DNA from: Rhizobium sp. 11515TR
Lineage (GTDB): Bacteria > Pseudomonadota > Alphaproteobacteria > Rhizobiales > Rhizobiaceae
Assembly (NCBI RefSeq): GCF_002277895.1
Contig: NZ_CP022998.1
Span: 1,965,501 to 2,029,500 of the forward strand
Reading direction: 5' to 3'
DNA: 64,000 bases
This document shows, piece after piece, positions 1-9,843 of this stretch. The notes beneath the pieces were generated by a model that was not told the origin of the DNA, searched no databases, and worked only from the letters and a program-made list of their open reading frames with translations. The position numbers and the translations under genes are program-made. Numbering within the stretch: position 1 is the stretch's first letter; each line of letters starts with the position of its first letter.

Positions 1-192
1 TGATTTCATCTTCGAATATTCTTTTGAACCTCTTGCGGGTGTTTTACCTGCGGGCGGTCTTGACGCGACGTTTTCCCAACAGCAATCTCGCAACTGCACA
101 GCGACCGATCCCCTGGAGGAGGGGGCCGACCGTTGTCGCAGGCGGCCGGGGGATGGAGTGAACCGCCGGCTTTTTTGGAGGGAAAAAGCGAA
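1..192 (+). other. Leader region upstream of hppA
   Basis: This stretch holds no convincing gene. It precedes the pyrophosphatase gene and should carry its promoter, but I could not fix a -35/-10 pair. The frame of hppA is open upstream to a TTG at 133. The purine-rich GGAGGG at about 178-183 sits about 10 bases before the ATG at 193 and marks that as the real start. Confidence 0.5.
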
Positions 193-2331
193 ATGTCGAT
201 TCTTTTAGGAGTGATCGCATGCGGACTGCTCTCGGTCATCTATGCCGTATGGGCAACCCGGTCGGTGCTCGCTGCCGATCAGGGCAACGCCCGCATGCAG
301 GAGATTGCCGGGTATATTCGTGAAGGAGCGCAAGCCTATCTGGCGCGCCAATATAGAACCATCGCCATCGTCGGGATCATCGTTTTCATCGCGGCCTGGC
401 TCCTCTTGTCGGCCGAAGCCGCTTTCGGCTTCCTGATTGGCGCAATCCTCTCAGGCGCCGCAGGTTTCATCGGCATGCATGTCTCCGTGCGCGCCAATGT
501 TCGTACCGCGCAAGCCTCGTCGCAGAGCCTGTCCGCAGGCCTCGACATCGCCTTCAAGTCCGGTGCCATTACCGGCATGCTGGTTGCAGGTCTCGCCCTG
601 CTCGGCGTCTCCATCTACTTCTATGTGCTGACCGGCATCCTCGGTCACGAAGCCGGTTCGCGTGACGTGATCGATGCGCTGGTCGCCCTTGGTTTCGGCG
701 CCTCGCTGATTTCGATCTTTGCCCGTCTCGGTGGCGGTATCTTCACCAAGGGGGCCGATGTCGGCGGCGACCTCGTCGGCAAGGTCGAGGCCGGCATCCC
801 GGAAGACGATCCGCGCAATCCCGCCACCATCGCCGACAATGTCGGCGACAATGTCGGCGATTGCGCCGGCATGGCGGCCGACCTGTTCGAGACCTATGCG
901 GTGTCCGTCGTTGCGACCATGGTTCTCGCCGCCATTTTCTTCGCTGGCTCCCCGATCCTCGGTTCTGCCATGATCTACCCGCTGGCGATTTGCGGCGCCT
1001 GCATCATCACCTCGATCATCGGCACCTTCTTCGTCAAGCTCGCTGTCAATGGCTCGATCATGGGCGCTCTTTATAAGGGCCTCATCGCGACCGGCGTGCT
1101 GTCGATCATCGGTCTGGCCGCCGCCACCTCGCTCACCATCGGCTGGGGTTCGATCGGCACCGTTGGCGGCTTCGACATCACCGGCACGAAGCTCTTCAGC
1201 TGCGGTATCGTCGGTCTCATCGTGACGGCGCTGATCGTCGTCATCACCGAATACTACACCGGCACCAACAAGCGGCCGGTCAATTCCATCGCCCAGGCGT
1301 CGGTTACCGGTCACGGCACCAACGTCATTCAGGGCCTTGCCGTCTCGCTGGAATCGACGGCATTGCCGGCGATCGTCATCGTCGGCGGCATCATCGCCAC
1401 CTACCAGCTCGGCGGCCTGTTCGGCACAGGTATTGCGGTCACCGCCATGCTCGGTCTTGCCGGTATGATCGTCGCGCTCGATGCCTTCGGTCCGGTGACG
1501 GACAATGCCGGCGGCATCGCGGAAATGTCACATCTTCCGCCGGAAGTGCGCAAATCCACCGATGCGCTGGACGCGGTCGGCAACACCACCAAGGCCGTCA
1601 CCAAGGGTTATGCCATCGGTTCGGCCGGTCTCGGTGCACTCGTGCTGTTTGCCGCCTATTCGAACGACCTGCAATATTTCGCGGCGCACGGCGATAAGTT
1701 CCCGTATTTCGCCAATGTGGGCACGATTTCGTTCGAGCTTTCGAACCCCTACGTCGTTGCCGGCCTGCTGTTCGGCGGTCTCATCCCCTATCTCTTCGGC
1801 GGTATCGCCATGACGGCCGTCGGTCGTGCTGCCGGTTCGATCGTGGAAGAGGTGCGCCGGCAGTTTCGTGAAAAGCCCGGCATCATGCAGGGCACGGAGC
1901 GTCCCGATTACGGACGCGCCGTCGATCTGCTGACCAAGGCTGCCATTCGGGAAATGATCATCCCGTCGCTCTTGCCGGTTCTGGCGCCGGTCGTCGTCTA
2001 TTTCGGCGTCCTGCTGCTGTCCGGCTCCAAGGCCTCTGCCTTTGCCGCTCTCGGCGCTTCGCTGCTCGGCGTGATCATCAACGGTCTCTTCGTCGCCATC
2101 TCGATGACGTCGGGCGGCGGCGCCTGGGATAACGCCAAGAAGAGCTTCGAGGATGGTTTCGTCGACAAGGACGGCACGCGCCACATGAAAGGCTCGGAAG
2201 CTCACAAGGCATCTGTAACGGGCGACACCGTCGGCGATCCCTACAAGGATACGGCGGGTCCGGCCGTCAATCCGGCGATCAAGATCACCAATATCGTCGC
2301 CCTGCTATTGCTTGCGATTCTTGCCGGCTAA
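193..2331 (+). CDS. hppA: K+-independent proton-translocating membrane pyrophosphatase
   Basis: This is an integral membrane pump that hydrolyses pyrophosphate and exports protons. The product is 712 residues, the normal size for bacterial H+-PPases, and is almost wholly hydrophobic with about 16 membrane spans. The pyrophosphate site is visible as [11 protein letters not shown] ending near residue 199, followed by the DNVGDNVGD acidic motif from about residue 215. The GNTTKA motif carries Lys at about residue 467, where potassium-dependent relatives have Ala, so the enzyme should be K+-independent. I chose the ATG at 193, preceded by GGAGGG, rather than the upstream TTG at 133. It is a single-gene unit, convergent with bamE across a shared terminator. 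Confidence 0.97.
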   Translation: MSILLGVIACGLLSVIYAVWATRSVLAADQGNARMQEIAGYIREGAQAYLARQYRTIAIVGIIVFIAAWLLLSAEAAFGFLIGAILSGAAGFIGMHVSVRANVRTAQASSQSLSAGLDIAFKSGAITGMLVAGLALLGVSIYFYVLTGILGHEAGSRDVIDALVALGFGASLISIFARLGGGIFTKGADVGGDLVGKVEAGIPEDDPRNPATIADNVGDNVGDCAGMAADLFETYAVSVVATMVLAAIFFAGSPILGSAMIYPLAICGACIITSIIGTFFVKLAVNGSIMGALYKGLIATGVLSIIGLAAATSLTIGWGSIGTVGGFDITGTKLFSCGIVGLIVTALIVVITEYYTGTNKRPVNSIAQASVTGHGTNVIQGLAVSLESTALPAIVIVGGIIATYQLGGLFGTGIAVTAMLGLAGMIVALDAFGPVTDNAGGIAEMSHLPPEVRKSTDALDAVGNTTKAVTKGYAIGSAGLGALVLFAAYSNDLQYFAAHGDKFPYFANVGTISFELSNPYVVAGLLFGGLIPYLFGGIAMTAVGRAAGSIVEEVRRQFREKPGIMQGTERPDYGRAVDLLTKAAIREMIIPSLLPVLAPVVVYFGVLLLSGSKASAFAALGASLLGVIINGLFVAISMTSGGGAWDNAKKSFEDGFVDKDGTRHMKGSEAHKASVTGDTVGDPYKDTAGPAVNPAIKITNIVALLLLAILAG

Positions 2332-2355
2332 GCGAAGCAGACCGAACGCAAAAAG

Positions 2356-2389
2356 AAAACCCGCGGGGCGCAGTGCCTCGCGGGTTTTT
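2356..2389. terminator. Bidirectional terminator between hppA and bamE
   Basis: The arms CCCGCGGGGC and GCCTCGCGGG form a hairpin with A-run on the left and T-run on the right, so it can end transcription from both convergent genes. Confidence 0.85.
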
Positions 2390-2410
2390 CGTTGAGATAC
2401 CGTCCCGGTC

Positions 2411-2920
2411 TTATTGGCCCGGGTTGAGGTTGTTGAGGAAGTTCCTTGCGCCGTTGACGCCGCTGCCGCTGCCCTGGAGGATCTGCTGCAGGAAGGTGAT
2501 GTCGCGACCGCCGGTCGGGGTCGTGCGGCTGATCATGTCGAAGACCTTGCCGTCCTTCAGCGTGTAGTTGGCTTCCTGCTTCACCACGCCGTCCTTGTCG
2601 AAATAGATCGCCAGAATGTTCTGGTCGACCAGCTTCGGCTTCATGAAGGCGACGGCGCGCGTACGCTTCTGGGAGATATAGTAGAAGACCTCGCCATCGA
2701 AGGTCGCGGTGGTGGAAGGCGTGCCGAGCGACAGCAGGACCTGTTCGCGGCTCGAACCGACCGGCGCGAGCGCCAGCGACTGCGGGTCGAAGATGTAGCC
2801 GTTGTTCATGACCTCGCTGGTCTTGCAACCCGAAAGGCCCACGGTCGCAATCACCAGGGCGATGGCGGCAGCGCTGCTGAAAGTAATGTCAGACTTGAAA
2901 TACCGTCTGGTCAACGACAT
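2411..2920 (-). CDS. bamE: Outer membrane protein assembly factor BamE (SmpA/OmlA family lipoprotein)
   Basis: This is a small lipoprotein of the BAM complex that helps fold beta-barrel proteins into the outer membrane. The 169-residue product begins with a charged N-terminus and a hydrophobic stretch ending in the lipobox LSGC, with the lipidated Cys at residue 32. After it comes the SmpA/OmlA domain: a G-S-S-R-E-Q-V-L-x-x-L-G-T-P helix start at about 55-68, then beta strands including YYISQKRTR. Rhizobial members carry a longer Gly/Asn-rich tail like this one. It is transcribed alone, towards hppA. Confidence 0.92.
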   Translation of the reverse strand: MSLTRRYFKSDITFSSAAAIALVIATVGLSGCKTSEVMNNGYIFDPQSLALAPVGSSREQVLLSLGTPSTTATFDGEVFYYISQKRTRAVAFMKPKLVDQNILAIYFDKDGVVKQEANYTLKDGKVFDMISRTTPTGGRDITFLQQILQGSGSGVNGARNFLNNLNPGQ

Positions 2921-3200
2921 CTCATCTCCCCTAATGAATCAATCCGATGGCCGGGCGGCCGATATGACCTTGCTGTGCACATCATTGTGGCCTTTCCGCG
3001 ATGGCAAAAGGCACAATCATGTTGTTCGGCACTCTTCGTCACCGATCATGCACAACGTGACGACGGTAAGGGCTGGAGCCTCGAAGCGGGCACAAACGGC
3101 ATTGCAATTCGCGCCTGCTTCGGTAAACCAGCTTTTGCGTGGATGCAACAAGGCCAAGCAAAAACGGCGCGCTCCGAGGGAGCCAATTCCGGGAATTTTC

Positions 3201-3758
3201 ATGATTTTTGGGCTCTTCCGCAAAAGAAATCACAATCAGATCATCGTCGTCAGGCAGTATGAGGCGCTGACATCCATGGCGCGACAGCCGGTTTTCTATA
3301 CCGACTACGAGGTGCCCGATACGGTGATGGGGCGCTTCGAATTGCTGTCGGTGATGATGATCCTGTTCTTTCGCCGCACGCGATCGTCGGCGACAAGCGG
3401 TCAGGAACTGGCGCAGGAAATCGTGGATGCTTTCTTCGAGGATATCGATTATTCGATCCGCGAGCTCGGTATAGGCGACAACAGCGTGCCGAAGCGCATG
3501 AAGAAGCTGGCCGGCATGTTTTATGGGCGGCTCGAAAGCTATGCGGGTGCCATGGATAGCGGCGATCGCACCGCGCTTGCCGCGGCGCTTCAGCGCAACA
3601 TCTATCCCAAGGCGAGCGAAAGCGCGGCATCCATGCGTTCGCTGGCCGATTGGATGATGATCGCAGAAGCGCACTTGGCGACCATAACCGAAAATCAGAT
3701 CGCTACGGGTTCGGCGACGCTGCCAGTGCCAGATAAAGTCGGCCAACGGGCCGGTTAG
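3201..3758 (+). CDS. Ubiquinol-cytochrome c chaperone family protein (CBP3/UbcC-like)
   Basis: This 185-residue protein matches the family named after yeast Cbp3, which assists assembly of the cytochrome bc1 complex. The sequence has the family features: a basic N-terminus, a YTDYEVPDTVMGRFE stretch, FFEDID and the NSVPKRMKKLAGMFYGRL helix. I placed the start at the ATG at 3201 (MIFGLFRK). The frame is open further upstream but that part lacks family character and overlaps the bamE promoter region. It lies 9 bases before the DUF177 gene, so the two are probably co-transcribed, the usual alphaproteobacterial arrangement. Confidence 0.88.
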   Translation: MIFGLFRKRNHNQIIVVRQYEALTSMARQPVFYTDYEVPDTVMGRFELLSVMMILFFRRTRSSATSGQELAQEIVDAFFEDIDYSIRELGIGDNSVPKRMKKLAGMFYGRLESYAGAMDSGDRTALAAALQRNIYPKASESAASMRSLADWMMIAEAHLATITENQIATGSATLPVPDKVGQRAG

Positions 3759-3767
3759 GAGATAAAA

Positions 3768-4325
3768 ATGAAAAGACACGACTCCGATGAAACGCCGTTT
3801 TCCTATCCGGTGAAGGTGGGACATATCTCTGCCAATCCGGTGGATGTGCACCTCGAGGCTGACGATCGCGAACTGGCCGGGCTCGCCGCCCTCTGGGATG
3901 TTCTCTCTGTCGGCAAGCTCGAAGCCGACCTCAAGATTTCGCGCTGGAAGCGGGACGGCGTGCGCATCAAAGGCAATGTGAAGGCAAAGATCGTTCAGGC
4001 TTGCGTTGTCACACTCGAGCCGGTCGAATCTGATATCGACGAGGACTTCGAGCACATCTTCGTGCCCGAGGATTCCAAACTGGCGCGTGCGCCCTCTGTG
4101 GATGCCGGAGAAATGATACTTGATCCTGATGGTCCGGATCTTCCGGAGACCTTTACCGGTGACACGATTGACGCCGGCGCGGTCGTTGCAGAATTTGCCG
4201 CTCTCGCCATCGATCCCTATCCGCGCAAGCCTGGCGTGGAATTCGAAGCGCATATTGAAGACACGGGCGAAGATGACAGAAAACCGTCGCCCTTTGCTGT
4301 TCTGAAAGACTGGAAAAAGGAATAG
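3768..4325 (+). CDS. DUF177 / YceD family protein
   Basis: The 185-residue acidic protein belongs to the DUF177 (YceD) family, linked in E. coli and plants to 23S rRNA accumulation and usually found beside rpmF or plsX. Visible features are a FSYPVKVGHI start, the GNVKAKIVQACVVTLEPV segment with the conserved single Cys, an acidic EDFEHIFVPED stretch, and a C-terminal ALAIDPYPRKPG motif typical of the family. The ATG at 3768 is preceded by TAGGAGAT. No rpmF lies between it and plsX. Its exact biochemical role is unproven. Confidence 0.9.
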   Translation: MKRHDSDETPFSYPVKVGHISANPVDVHLEADDRELAGLAALWDVLSVGKLEADLKISRWKRDGVRIKGNVKAKIVQACVVTLEPVESDIDEDFEHIFVPEDSKLARAPSVDAGEMILDPDGPDLPETFTGDTIDAGAVVAEFAALAIDPYPRKPGVEFEAHIEDTGEDDRKPSPFAVLKDWKKE

Positions 4326-4427
4326 GCCCCGGTGCCGTTCGAGCACAATTCAGTTGTAACCGGGGGAGAAAACGGTATTTTGACGCCAAATTCGCCCGTC
4401 GCGGCGGAGAAAAAGGACTAGGGACGC

Positions 4428-5474
4428 GTGATCAGAATTTCTCTTGACCTAATGGGTGGCGACTTCGGCCCTGAGGTTGTTGTTCCCGGCGCGGCCAAGG
4501 CGCTGGATAGGCATCCCGATATCACATTCGTCATGTACGGACAGAAGGAGCGCTGCGAGGCGGTCCTCGCCAAATATCCCAAGCTTCGCGAAAAATCGGT
4601 CTTTCACGAATGCGAGGTTGCCATCAGCATGGATGAAAAGCCGAGCCAGGCGCTTCGCCGCGGCCGCTACGTCTCCAGCATGTGGCGCTCGATCGAGGCG
4701 GTGAAGACAGGCGATGCCGATGTCGTCGTGTCGGCCGGCAACACCGGTGCGCTGATGGCGATGGCGAAATTCTGTCTCCGCACCATGGCCAATATCGAAC
4801 GTCCGGCAATCGCGGCGATCTGGCCGACGCTGCGCGGCGAAAGCATCGTGCTCGATGTCGGCGCCACGATCGGCGCCGATGCCCAGCAATTGCTCGACTT
4901 TGCCCTGATGGGCGGCGCCATGGCGCGCGCGCTCTTTGAGATCGAACGCCCGACAGTCGGCTTGCTGAACGTCGGCGTCGAGGAAATCAAGGGCCAGGAA
5001 GAGGTCAAGGACGCCGGCCGCCTCATTCGCGAAGCCAATCTCGAATCGCTCGAATATTCCGGTTTCGTCGAGGGCGATGATATCGGCAAGGGTACGGTCG
5101 ATGTCGTCGTCACGGAAGGCTTCTCCGGCAATATCGCGCTGAAGGCGGCGGAAGGCACGGCAAAGCAGATCGGCGCCTATCTGCGCGCCGCCATGTCGCG
5201 CACGCTGCTTGCGCGCATCGGTTATGTCTTTGCCAAGGGCGCCTTCGACCTGCTGCGCGAAAAGCTCGACCCCAGCAAGGTCAATGGTGGTGTCTTCCTT
5301 GGCCTGAACGGCATCGTCATCAAGAGCCATGGCGGCGCGAATGCGGAAGCCTTCGCAGCCGCCATCGATGTCGGCTATGATATGGCCAAGAATGGGCTCA
5401 CGCAGAAAATCGAAAACGATTTGAAGAGATATCATGCCAAACGGCTGCCCCCTATCGGGCCGGAAGCGGCATGA
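4428..5474 (+). CDS. plsX: Phosphate acyltransferase PlsX
   Basis: PlsX converts acyl-ACP to acyl-phosphate, which PlsY uses for the first acylation of glycerol-3-phosphate in phospholipid synthesis. The product is 348 residues, the normal length. It opens with the signature [13 protein letters not shown] and contains [10 protein letters not shown] and [14 protein letters not shown] segments. The start codon is GTG at 4428, with a purine-rich AAAAGGACTAGGGA upstream. It precedes fabH by 19 bases, the conserved plsX-fabH pairing that couples phospholipid and fatty-acid initiation. Confidence 0.97.
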   Translation: MIRISLDLMGGDFGPEVVVPGAAKALDRHPDITFVMYGQKERCEAVLAKYPKLREKSVFHECEVAISMDEKPSQALRRGRYVSSMWRSIEAVKTGDADVVVSAGNTGALMAMAKFCLRTMANIERPAIAAIWPTLRGESIVLDVGATIGADAQQLLDFALMGGAMARALFEIERPTVGLLNVGVEEIKGQEEVKDAGRLIREANLESLEYSGFVEGDDIGKGTVDVVVTEGFSGNIALKAAEGTAKQIGAYLRAAMSRTLLARIGYVFAKGAFDLLREKLDPSKVNGGVFLGLNGIVIKSHGGANAEAFAAAIDVGYDMAKNGLTQKIENDLKRYHAKRLPPIGPEAA

Positions 5475-5493
5475 GAGACGGGGTACAAGCAGA

Positions 5494-6465
5494 ATGATCC
5501 GTTCAATTGTTCGCGGCTTTGGGGCGGCGCTCCCCAAACGCGTCATGACCAATGCCGAGATGGAGCAGGTTGTCGATACCAGCGACGACTGGATCGTCCA
5601 GCGCTCCGGCATCCGCCAACGCTATATCGCCGGCGAAGGCGAAACGACGGCCTCGCTTGGTGAGCAGGCGGCGCGTGCGGCTCTCGCCAATGCCGGGATG
5701 ACACCGGATGATCTCGATCTCATCATCGTTGCCACCTCGACGCCGGACAATACTTTTCCCGCAACGGCGGTGAATATCCAGAACCGGCTCGGCATGCATC
5801 ATGGCTTCGCCTTCGATGTCCAGGCCGTCTGCACCGGCTTCGTCTATGCGGTGACCACGGCTGACGCCTATATTCGCGGCGGCCTTGCCAAGCGCGTACT
5901 CGTCATCGGCGCCGAGACATTTTCCCGCATTCTCAATTGGACCGACCGCACGACATGCGTTCTCTTCGGTGACGGCGCTGGCGCGCTGATCCTGGAAGCC
6001 GGCGAGGGAAGCGGTTCCAATAGCGATCGCGGCGTGCTGACGGCAAGCCTGCGCTCCGATGGTTCCCATAAGGAAAAGCTTTATGTCGACGGCGGCCCGT
6101 CCACGACGGGAACGGTTGGTGTCTTGCATATGGCGGGCCGCGAAGTGTTCAAGCACGCCGTCGGCATGATTACCGACGTCATCCAGGCGGCATTCGATGC
6201 GACGGGTACAACGCCCGACGATCTCGATTGGCTCGTGCCGCATCAGGCCAACCGCCGCATCATCGATGGTTCCGCCAAGAAGCTCGGAATTGCTCCCGAG
6301 AAGGTTGTGGTCACCGTGGACCTTCATGGTAACACCTCGGCTGCATCAATTCCGCTTGCGCTCGCCGTTGCGGCCGGTGATGGACGAATCAAGAAGGGCG
6401 ACCTGGTGATGCTGGAGGCCATGGGTGGCGGCTTCACCTGGGGCGCGGTCCTGCTGCGCTGGTAG
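5494..6465 (+). CDS. fabH: 3-oxoacyl-ACP synthase III (FabH)
   Basis: This is the initiating condensing enzyme of type II fatty-acid synthesis, joining acetyl-CoA to malonyl-ACP. The product is 323 residues. The catalytic triad is visible: Cys113 in AVCTGF, His250 in PHQAN and Asn280 in HGNTSAAS. The glycine-rich C-terminus ([12 protein letters not shown]) is standard. I use the ATG at 5494 because family proteins begin with a short strand such as [10 protein letters not shown]. The frame is open to 5434 but that would overlap plsX. Confidence 0.97.
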   Translation: MIRSIVRGFGAALPKRVMTNAEMEQVVDTSDDWIVQRSGIRQRYIAGEGETTASLGEQAARAALANAGMTPDDLDLIIVATSTPDNTFPATAVNIQNRLGMHHGFAFDVQAVCTGFVYAVTTADAYIRGGLAKRVLVIGAETFSRILNWTDRTTCVLFGDGAGALILEAGEGSGSNSDRGVLTASLRSDGSHKEKLYVDGGPSTTGTVGVLHMAGREVFKHAVGMITDVIQAAFDATGTTPDDLDWLVPHQANRRIIDGSAKKLGIAPEKVVVTVDLHGNTSAASIPLALAVAAGDGRIKKGDLVMLEAMGGGFTWGAVLLRW

Positions 6466-6572
6466 TGCCACATCTCTAAAAGCCGTTCCGAACAAGAGCT
6501 TGACCGTTCGGCGCAACGGCAATAGTCTCGCAAAACTTGAAGAAGATTACGCAGCAATATGGGCGGGGAGCT

Positions 6573-6911
6573 ATGACGGGCAAGACAGTGACGCGCGCAG
6601 ACTTGGCGGAGTCGGTATTCCGGAAAGTCGGTCTCTCCAGAACGGAGTCGGCAGAGCTCGTCGAGACTGTGATCGATGAAATTTGCAACGCCATCGTGCG
6701 TGGAGAAACGGTAAAGCTCTCCTCGTTTGCGACATTCCAGGTGCGTGACAAGAATGAGCGCATTGGCCGCAATCCGAAGACCGGCGAGGAAGTGCCGATC
6801 TCTCCGCGGCGTGTCATGACCTTCAAGGCGTCGAACGTCCTCAAGACCCGCATTCTGAAAGCACATGCGAGCCGCAAGGCGAAGGCCAAGCCGGTAAATC
6901 CTGCCTCCTAA
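6573..6911 (+). CDS. ihfA: Integration host factor subunit alpha
   Basis: This is one half of the IHF heterodimer, which bends DNA at specific sites. The 112-residue product has the HU/IHF fold, with the flexible arm motif [23 protein letters not shown] and the [11 protein letters not shown] strand. It is longer than HU at both ends, and its wording ([17 protein letters not shown]) is alpha-like. The ATG at 6573 follows GGGGAG. Its place after fabH and before a MerR gene is conserved in Rhizobiaceae. Confidence 0.93.
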   Translation: MTGKTVTRADLAESVFRKVGLSRTESAELVETVIDEICNAIVRGETVKLSSFATFQVRDKNERIGRNPKTGEEVPISPRRVMTFKASNVLKTRILKAHASRKAKAKPVNPAS

Positions 6912-7142
6912 TTCCATCCTTGCGATTTCTGTTTTCGCTCCGCCGCATGCTTTGTCGTGCGGTTGCTCCGGTGCATCTTCTGTGATGATTTGTCGCCAGC
7001 CTGTGCAGCGGCTGAAGATGTGACTTGAATTTCCACCGCCAAACCGTTGAAATATGGTGAGTCGTATCATGGAGCGGTACGAATGCCGACATCCGCTTTT
7101 GCGTGATCCGGCCAAACGGCGCCGCATGCGCAGTGTGGGAGT

Positions 7143-7688
7143 ATGATGATGGACAAGAGCCCGGATGCATTTCGCACGATCAGCGAAGTCGCGGAAGACC
7201 TTGATCTGCCGCAGCATGTCCTACGGTTCTGGGAGACCCGGTTTCCGCAGATAAAGCCGATGAAGCGGGGTGGCGGCCGGCGCTATTATCGCCCCGAGGA
7301 TGTCGACCTGCTGAATGGTATTCGCCATTTGCTTTACGATCACGGCTATACGATCAAGGGTGTTCAGAAGCTTCTGAAGACCAACGGCAACAAGTTCGTC
7401 ATCGCTGTCGGGCATGGTGATCTGGCCAGTGTGGAAGCGCTTGCGGCGGCCCAGGAGCCTGCCGCCGTTGAGCCCCGTGTCGCCTCTGCCAATTCCGACG
7501 AAGACCAGATCGTCGGCCGCGCCAAGGCACCGATCAGCCGCCGTTTCTTCAATTTTGTCAGCGGTGACGATGGCGTGCCTGATGTTTCCATCGGCAAATC
7601 GAGTGTCGGCAAGGAAGATCGCGCTTTGCTTCAGGAGACGCTTTACGATCTTCTGGAATGCAAGCGTCTCCTCGATCAGGTACGATAA
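7143..7688 (+). CDS. MerR family transcriptional regulator
   Basis: The 181-residue protein has an N-terminal MerR winged helix-turn-helix at about residues 11-80 ([20 protein letters not shown] followed by WETRF and [15 protein letters not shown]). The C-terminal half is Ala-rich and then variable, without the Cys pattern of metal-sensing MerR proteins, so the ligand is unknown. Three ATG codons lie in tandem from 7143; a GGGAG at 7137-7141 suits the second or third better than the first. The gene follows ihfA in the same direction after 231 bases and probably has its own promoter. Confidence 0.85.
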   Translation: MMMDKSPDAFRTISEVAEDLDLPQHVLRFWETRFPQIKPMKRGGGRRYYRPEDVDLLNGIRHLLYDHGYTIKGVQKLLKTNGNKFVIAVGHGDLASVEALAAAQEPAAVEPRVASANSDEDQIVGRAKAPISRRFFNFVSGDDGVPDVSIGKSSVGKEDRALLQETLYDLLECKRLLDQVR

Positions 7689-7835
7689 GGCTGCCCGCAC
7701 GCGTGGGTCGGGCGTGTTGGGGATTGCGGCTAAAGCCTATTGTGTTTCGCAGGTGTGCAACTATCGTATGCATTCTCTTGTCCGATGCATGTATCGGCCG
7801 CGTGTGGTGCGTCGTTTTGTCATTACGACAGGCGT

Positions 7836-7851
7836 GTGACATTTTTGTCAC
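7836..7851. promoter_or_regulatory. Inverted repeat GTGACA-N4-TGTCAC, candidate operator
   Basis: A perfect 16-base palindrome about 190 bases upstream of the porin start. Its spacing and symmetry suit a dimeric regulator such as a CRP/FNR-like protein (half-site TGTGA), but no binding is shown. Confidence 0.4.
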
Positions 7852-8008
7852 GTCTGCCACTCTTCTGCGTTGTGGAAATTAGTTCGGCAGCCTTATTAAC
7901 TTGCTGGGGCAAGCTCACGGGTTCAGTTTGGCGGCGAAGCTTATTGCTTCGCCCTGTTTGAGGGGAACAGTCAGGCTATGGAGGGGCACGTCGTTGTCTG
8001 CCGGGAGA

Positions 8009-8037
8009 CTCCATCTCTGACGGATAGTCGAATGGAG
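8009..8037 (+). promoter_or_regulatory. Porin mRNA hairpin covering the Shine-Dalgarno sequence
   Basis: CTCCAT at 8009-8014 pairs with ATGGAG at 8032-8037. The latter contains the GGAG Shine-Dalgarno, 5 bases before the ATG at 8043. An inner GAC/GTC stem (8019-8021 with 8027-8029) with loop GGATA would stabilise it. The ribosome site is therefore potentially hidden in the leader mRNA. Confidence 0.45.
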
Positions 8038-8042
8038 ACACC

Positions 8043-9146
8043 ATGAACATCAAGAGCCTTCTTCTTGGCTCCGCCGCTGCCATCGCAGCCGCGAGCGCCG
8101 CCCATGCCGCCGACGCCATTGTCGCTGCGGAACCCGAACCGCTTGAATATGTCCGTATCTGCGATGGATACGGCACAGGCTATTTTTATATTCCCGGCAC
8201 TGAAACCTGCCTGAAAGTCGGCGGAAAGGTTCGCACGGAAGGCGAGTGGTATGACGCCTATAATCCGCGCAGCAGGGTCGGCACGCTCTGGCATGAGCGT
8301 GTGGAGCTCAATGTCGATACGGCGACCGACACCGAATACGGTCCATTGAAGACCAACACCATCTTCCGCTGGGAGTGGAATGATGGAGGCGCGACTTCCT
8401 CCAAGCTGCTGTTTGCCAACATCAGCCTCGGCGGCTTCACGGTCGGTAAGCTTGACTCTCAGTACAATCTTTACGTCGGCTATGCCGGCGATGTCATCAA
8501 CGACGACGTGATTTACGACGGCCCGTATGAACTTAATCAGCTGACCTATAAATACGAGCCGGACAATGGCTTCTCGGCTGTGATCTCGCTGGAAGACTCC
8601 AATTCTACTTCCGACGGTGAGGCCTCTTACGGTGCTGGCTGGTGGACGGACGACAAATCCAACCACTATGCTCCCGACGTCGTTGCCGGGCTCGGCTACA
8701 AGGCCGGCAACTGGGGCATCAAGATCGTTGGCGGCTATGATTCCATTGTTGAGGAAGGTGCCATCAAGGCTCGTCTCGACGCCAAGTTCGGCGGCGTGGA
8801 AGCCTTCCTGATGGGTGGCTGGAATACCGACGGCGACAAGCTGAACAAATATGCCGGCACCAACCAGGATATTTCAGCTTGCACGACCTCGAGCGGCACC
8901 AACGCGGCCAAATGCGGCTGGGGTGACTGGGCTCTCTGGGGTGGCGTCGGCGTTCCGGTTAACGACAAGCTGAAGTGGAACCTGCAGCTCGCCTATACAG
9001 AGTCGAAGATGTTCGAGGCGACCACAAACCTCAAGATCTATCCGGTCAAGGATTTCCTGGTCGAGCCGGAACTCACCTATGTGCACTACGACTACATCAA
9101 GGATGATACGGTCGCCGGCATCCTTCGTTTCGAACGGAACTTCTGA
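8043..9146 (+). CDS. Outer membrane porin, alphaproteobacterial porin family (RopA-like)
   Basis: This is a general-diffusion trimeric porin. The 367-residue protein has a clear signal peptide ending AHA at residue 22, then the family opening EPLEYVRICDGYGTGYFYIP with the two-Cys loop (DGYGTG to CLKVGGKV). The rest is amphipathic beta-strand with aromatic-rich repeats, and the chain ends in Phe (RFERNF), as barrels recognised by BAM do. It stands alone with a long leader and strong terminators, fitting a highly expressed gene. I do not assign a specific rop symbol because rhizobia carry several paralogues. Confidence 0.93.
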   Translation: MNIKSLLLGSAAAIAAASAAHAADAIVAAEPEPLEYVRICDGYGTGYFYIPGTETCLKVGGKVRTEGEWYDAYNPRSRVGTLWHERVELNVDTATDTEYGPLKTNTIFRWEWNDGGATSSKLLFANISLGGFTVGKLDSQYNLYVGYAGDVINDDVIYDGPYELNQLTYKYEPDNGFSAVISLEDSNSTSDGEASYGAGWWTDDKSNHYAPDVVAGLGYKAGNWGIKIVGGYDSIVEEGAIKARLDAKFGGVEAFLMGGWNTDGDKLNKYAGTNQDISACTTSSGTNAAKCGWGDWALWGGVGVPVNDKLKWNLQLAYTESKMFEATTNLKIYPVKDFLVEPELTYVHYDYIKDDTVAGILRFERNF

Positions 9147-9153
9147 TCGAAAA

Positions 9154-9231
9154 CACGCCCGCGGTCTCGATGGGCTGCGGGCGTGCAAATCGGATGTGAA
9201 GGCCCCGCCATTGGCGGGGTCTTTTCATTTT
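9154..9231 (+). terminator. Tandem terminator hairpins after the porin gene
   Basis: The first hairpin is CACGCCCGC/GCGGGCGTG at 9154-9185 without a T-run. The second is CCCCGCC/GGCGGGG at 9203-9219, followed by TCTTTTCATTTT, a good rho-independent signal. Confidence 0.85.
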
Positions 9232-9394
9232 GCACTATGCTGCTATCCGGCCGTTAAGCACGATGCCATCCTTGCGTGCAGTTTTGCCACGATTGACGGA
9301 TTTTCGCGCGGTGCTTGATGAGGTTGGCTTGCTAGAGCTTACCTTTGGCTGTATTTCGCTTTCCGGGGTTGTATCCTAAATTGCCGGAGGGAAT

Positions 9395-9724
9395 ATGCGC
9401 ATACGTGCCACGATGGCGGCGAGCCTTGTCGCTATATCAACCATTCTATCGAGCTGTCAGACACCGCAGGAATCTGCGATGAATGCGGAAATGACCTGCC
9501 AGTCGCAGGGGTTCCGTCCGGGAACGCAGCGCTACAATCGCTGCGTCGGCGCCACATACCAGTCCAATCGCGCCCAGGCGCAACAGGCTGAAAACCAGGC
9601 CGCCGCTTTGGCCGCTGCCGGCATCATCGGCGGCGTTCTCGTCGGCGCCGCTGTCAGCGATAATCATCATCACCGCAGCTATTACGGCCGGCCCTATTAC
9701 CGTCGGTGCTATCGCTGCTGGTAA
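9395..9724 (+). CDS. Small lipoprotein with Gly/Ala-rich segment, function unknown
   Basis: The 109-residue product has an N-terminal signal with lipobox LSSC (Cys at about residue 21), so it is probably a lipoprotein. A mid-region contains CQSQGF and RYNRCVGATYQ, then Gln/Ala-rich sequence, an IIGGVLVGAAV hydrophobic glycine-zipper-like stretch and a His/Tyr/Arg-rich tail ending RRCYRCW. A GGAGGG precedes the ATG. Similar short lipoproteins are common in Rhizobium, but I do not know a function. Confidence 0.75.
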   Translation: MRIRATMAASLVAISTILSSCQTPQESAMNAEMTCQSQGFRPGTQRYNRCVGATYQSNRAQAQQAENQAAALAAAGIIGGVLVGAAVSDNHHHRSYYGRPYYRRCYRCW

Positions 9725-9752
9725 GCGTGACTTTTATCTGTATTCCAACACG

Positions 9753-9783
9753 CTCCGTCGGCTCACGCCGGCGGAGTTTCGTT
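9753..9783 (+). terminator. Rho-independent terminator
   Basis: CTCCGTCGGC and GCCGGCGGAG pair around a TCAC loop and are followed by TTTCGTTC, ending the small lipoprotein gene. Confidence 0.8.
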
Positions 9784-9843
9784 CAGGCCAACGAATCTTC
9801 AGTGCAGTTCCAGTAGACTACAGCGACTTTCCGTCGGAAGGCT

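Larger units (their letters stand above)
7689..8042 (+). other. Long leader and promoter region of the porin gene
   Basis: About 350 bases without a gene. It contains a perfect 6+6 palindrome (GTGACA, four T, TGTCAC) at 7836-7851 and, at the 3' end, a hairpin covering the porin Shine-Dalgarno. A strongly expressed porin promoter is expected here, but I cannot assign the transcription start. Confidence 0.5.

Noticed and set aside
2802..3200. An N-terminal extension of the ubiquinol-cytochrome c chaperone gene
   Set aside because: The upstream open part lacks family residues and lies over the bamE promoter; the ATG at 3201 gives the normal length.
4449..5612. A 387-codon minus-strand open frame over plsX
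   Set aside because: Antisense shadow of plsX; no recognisable domain.
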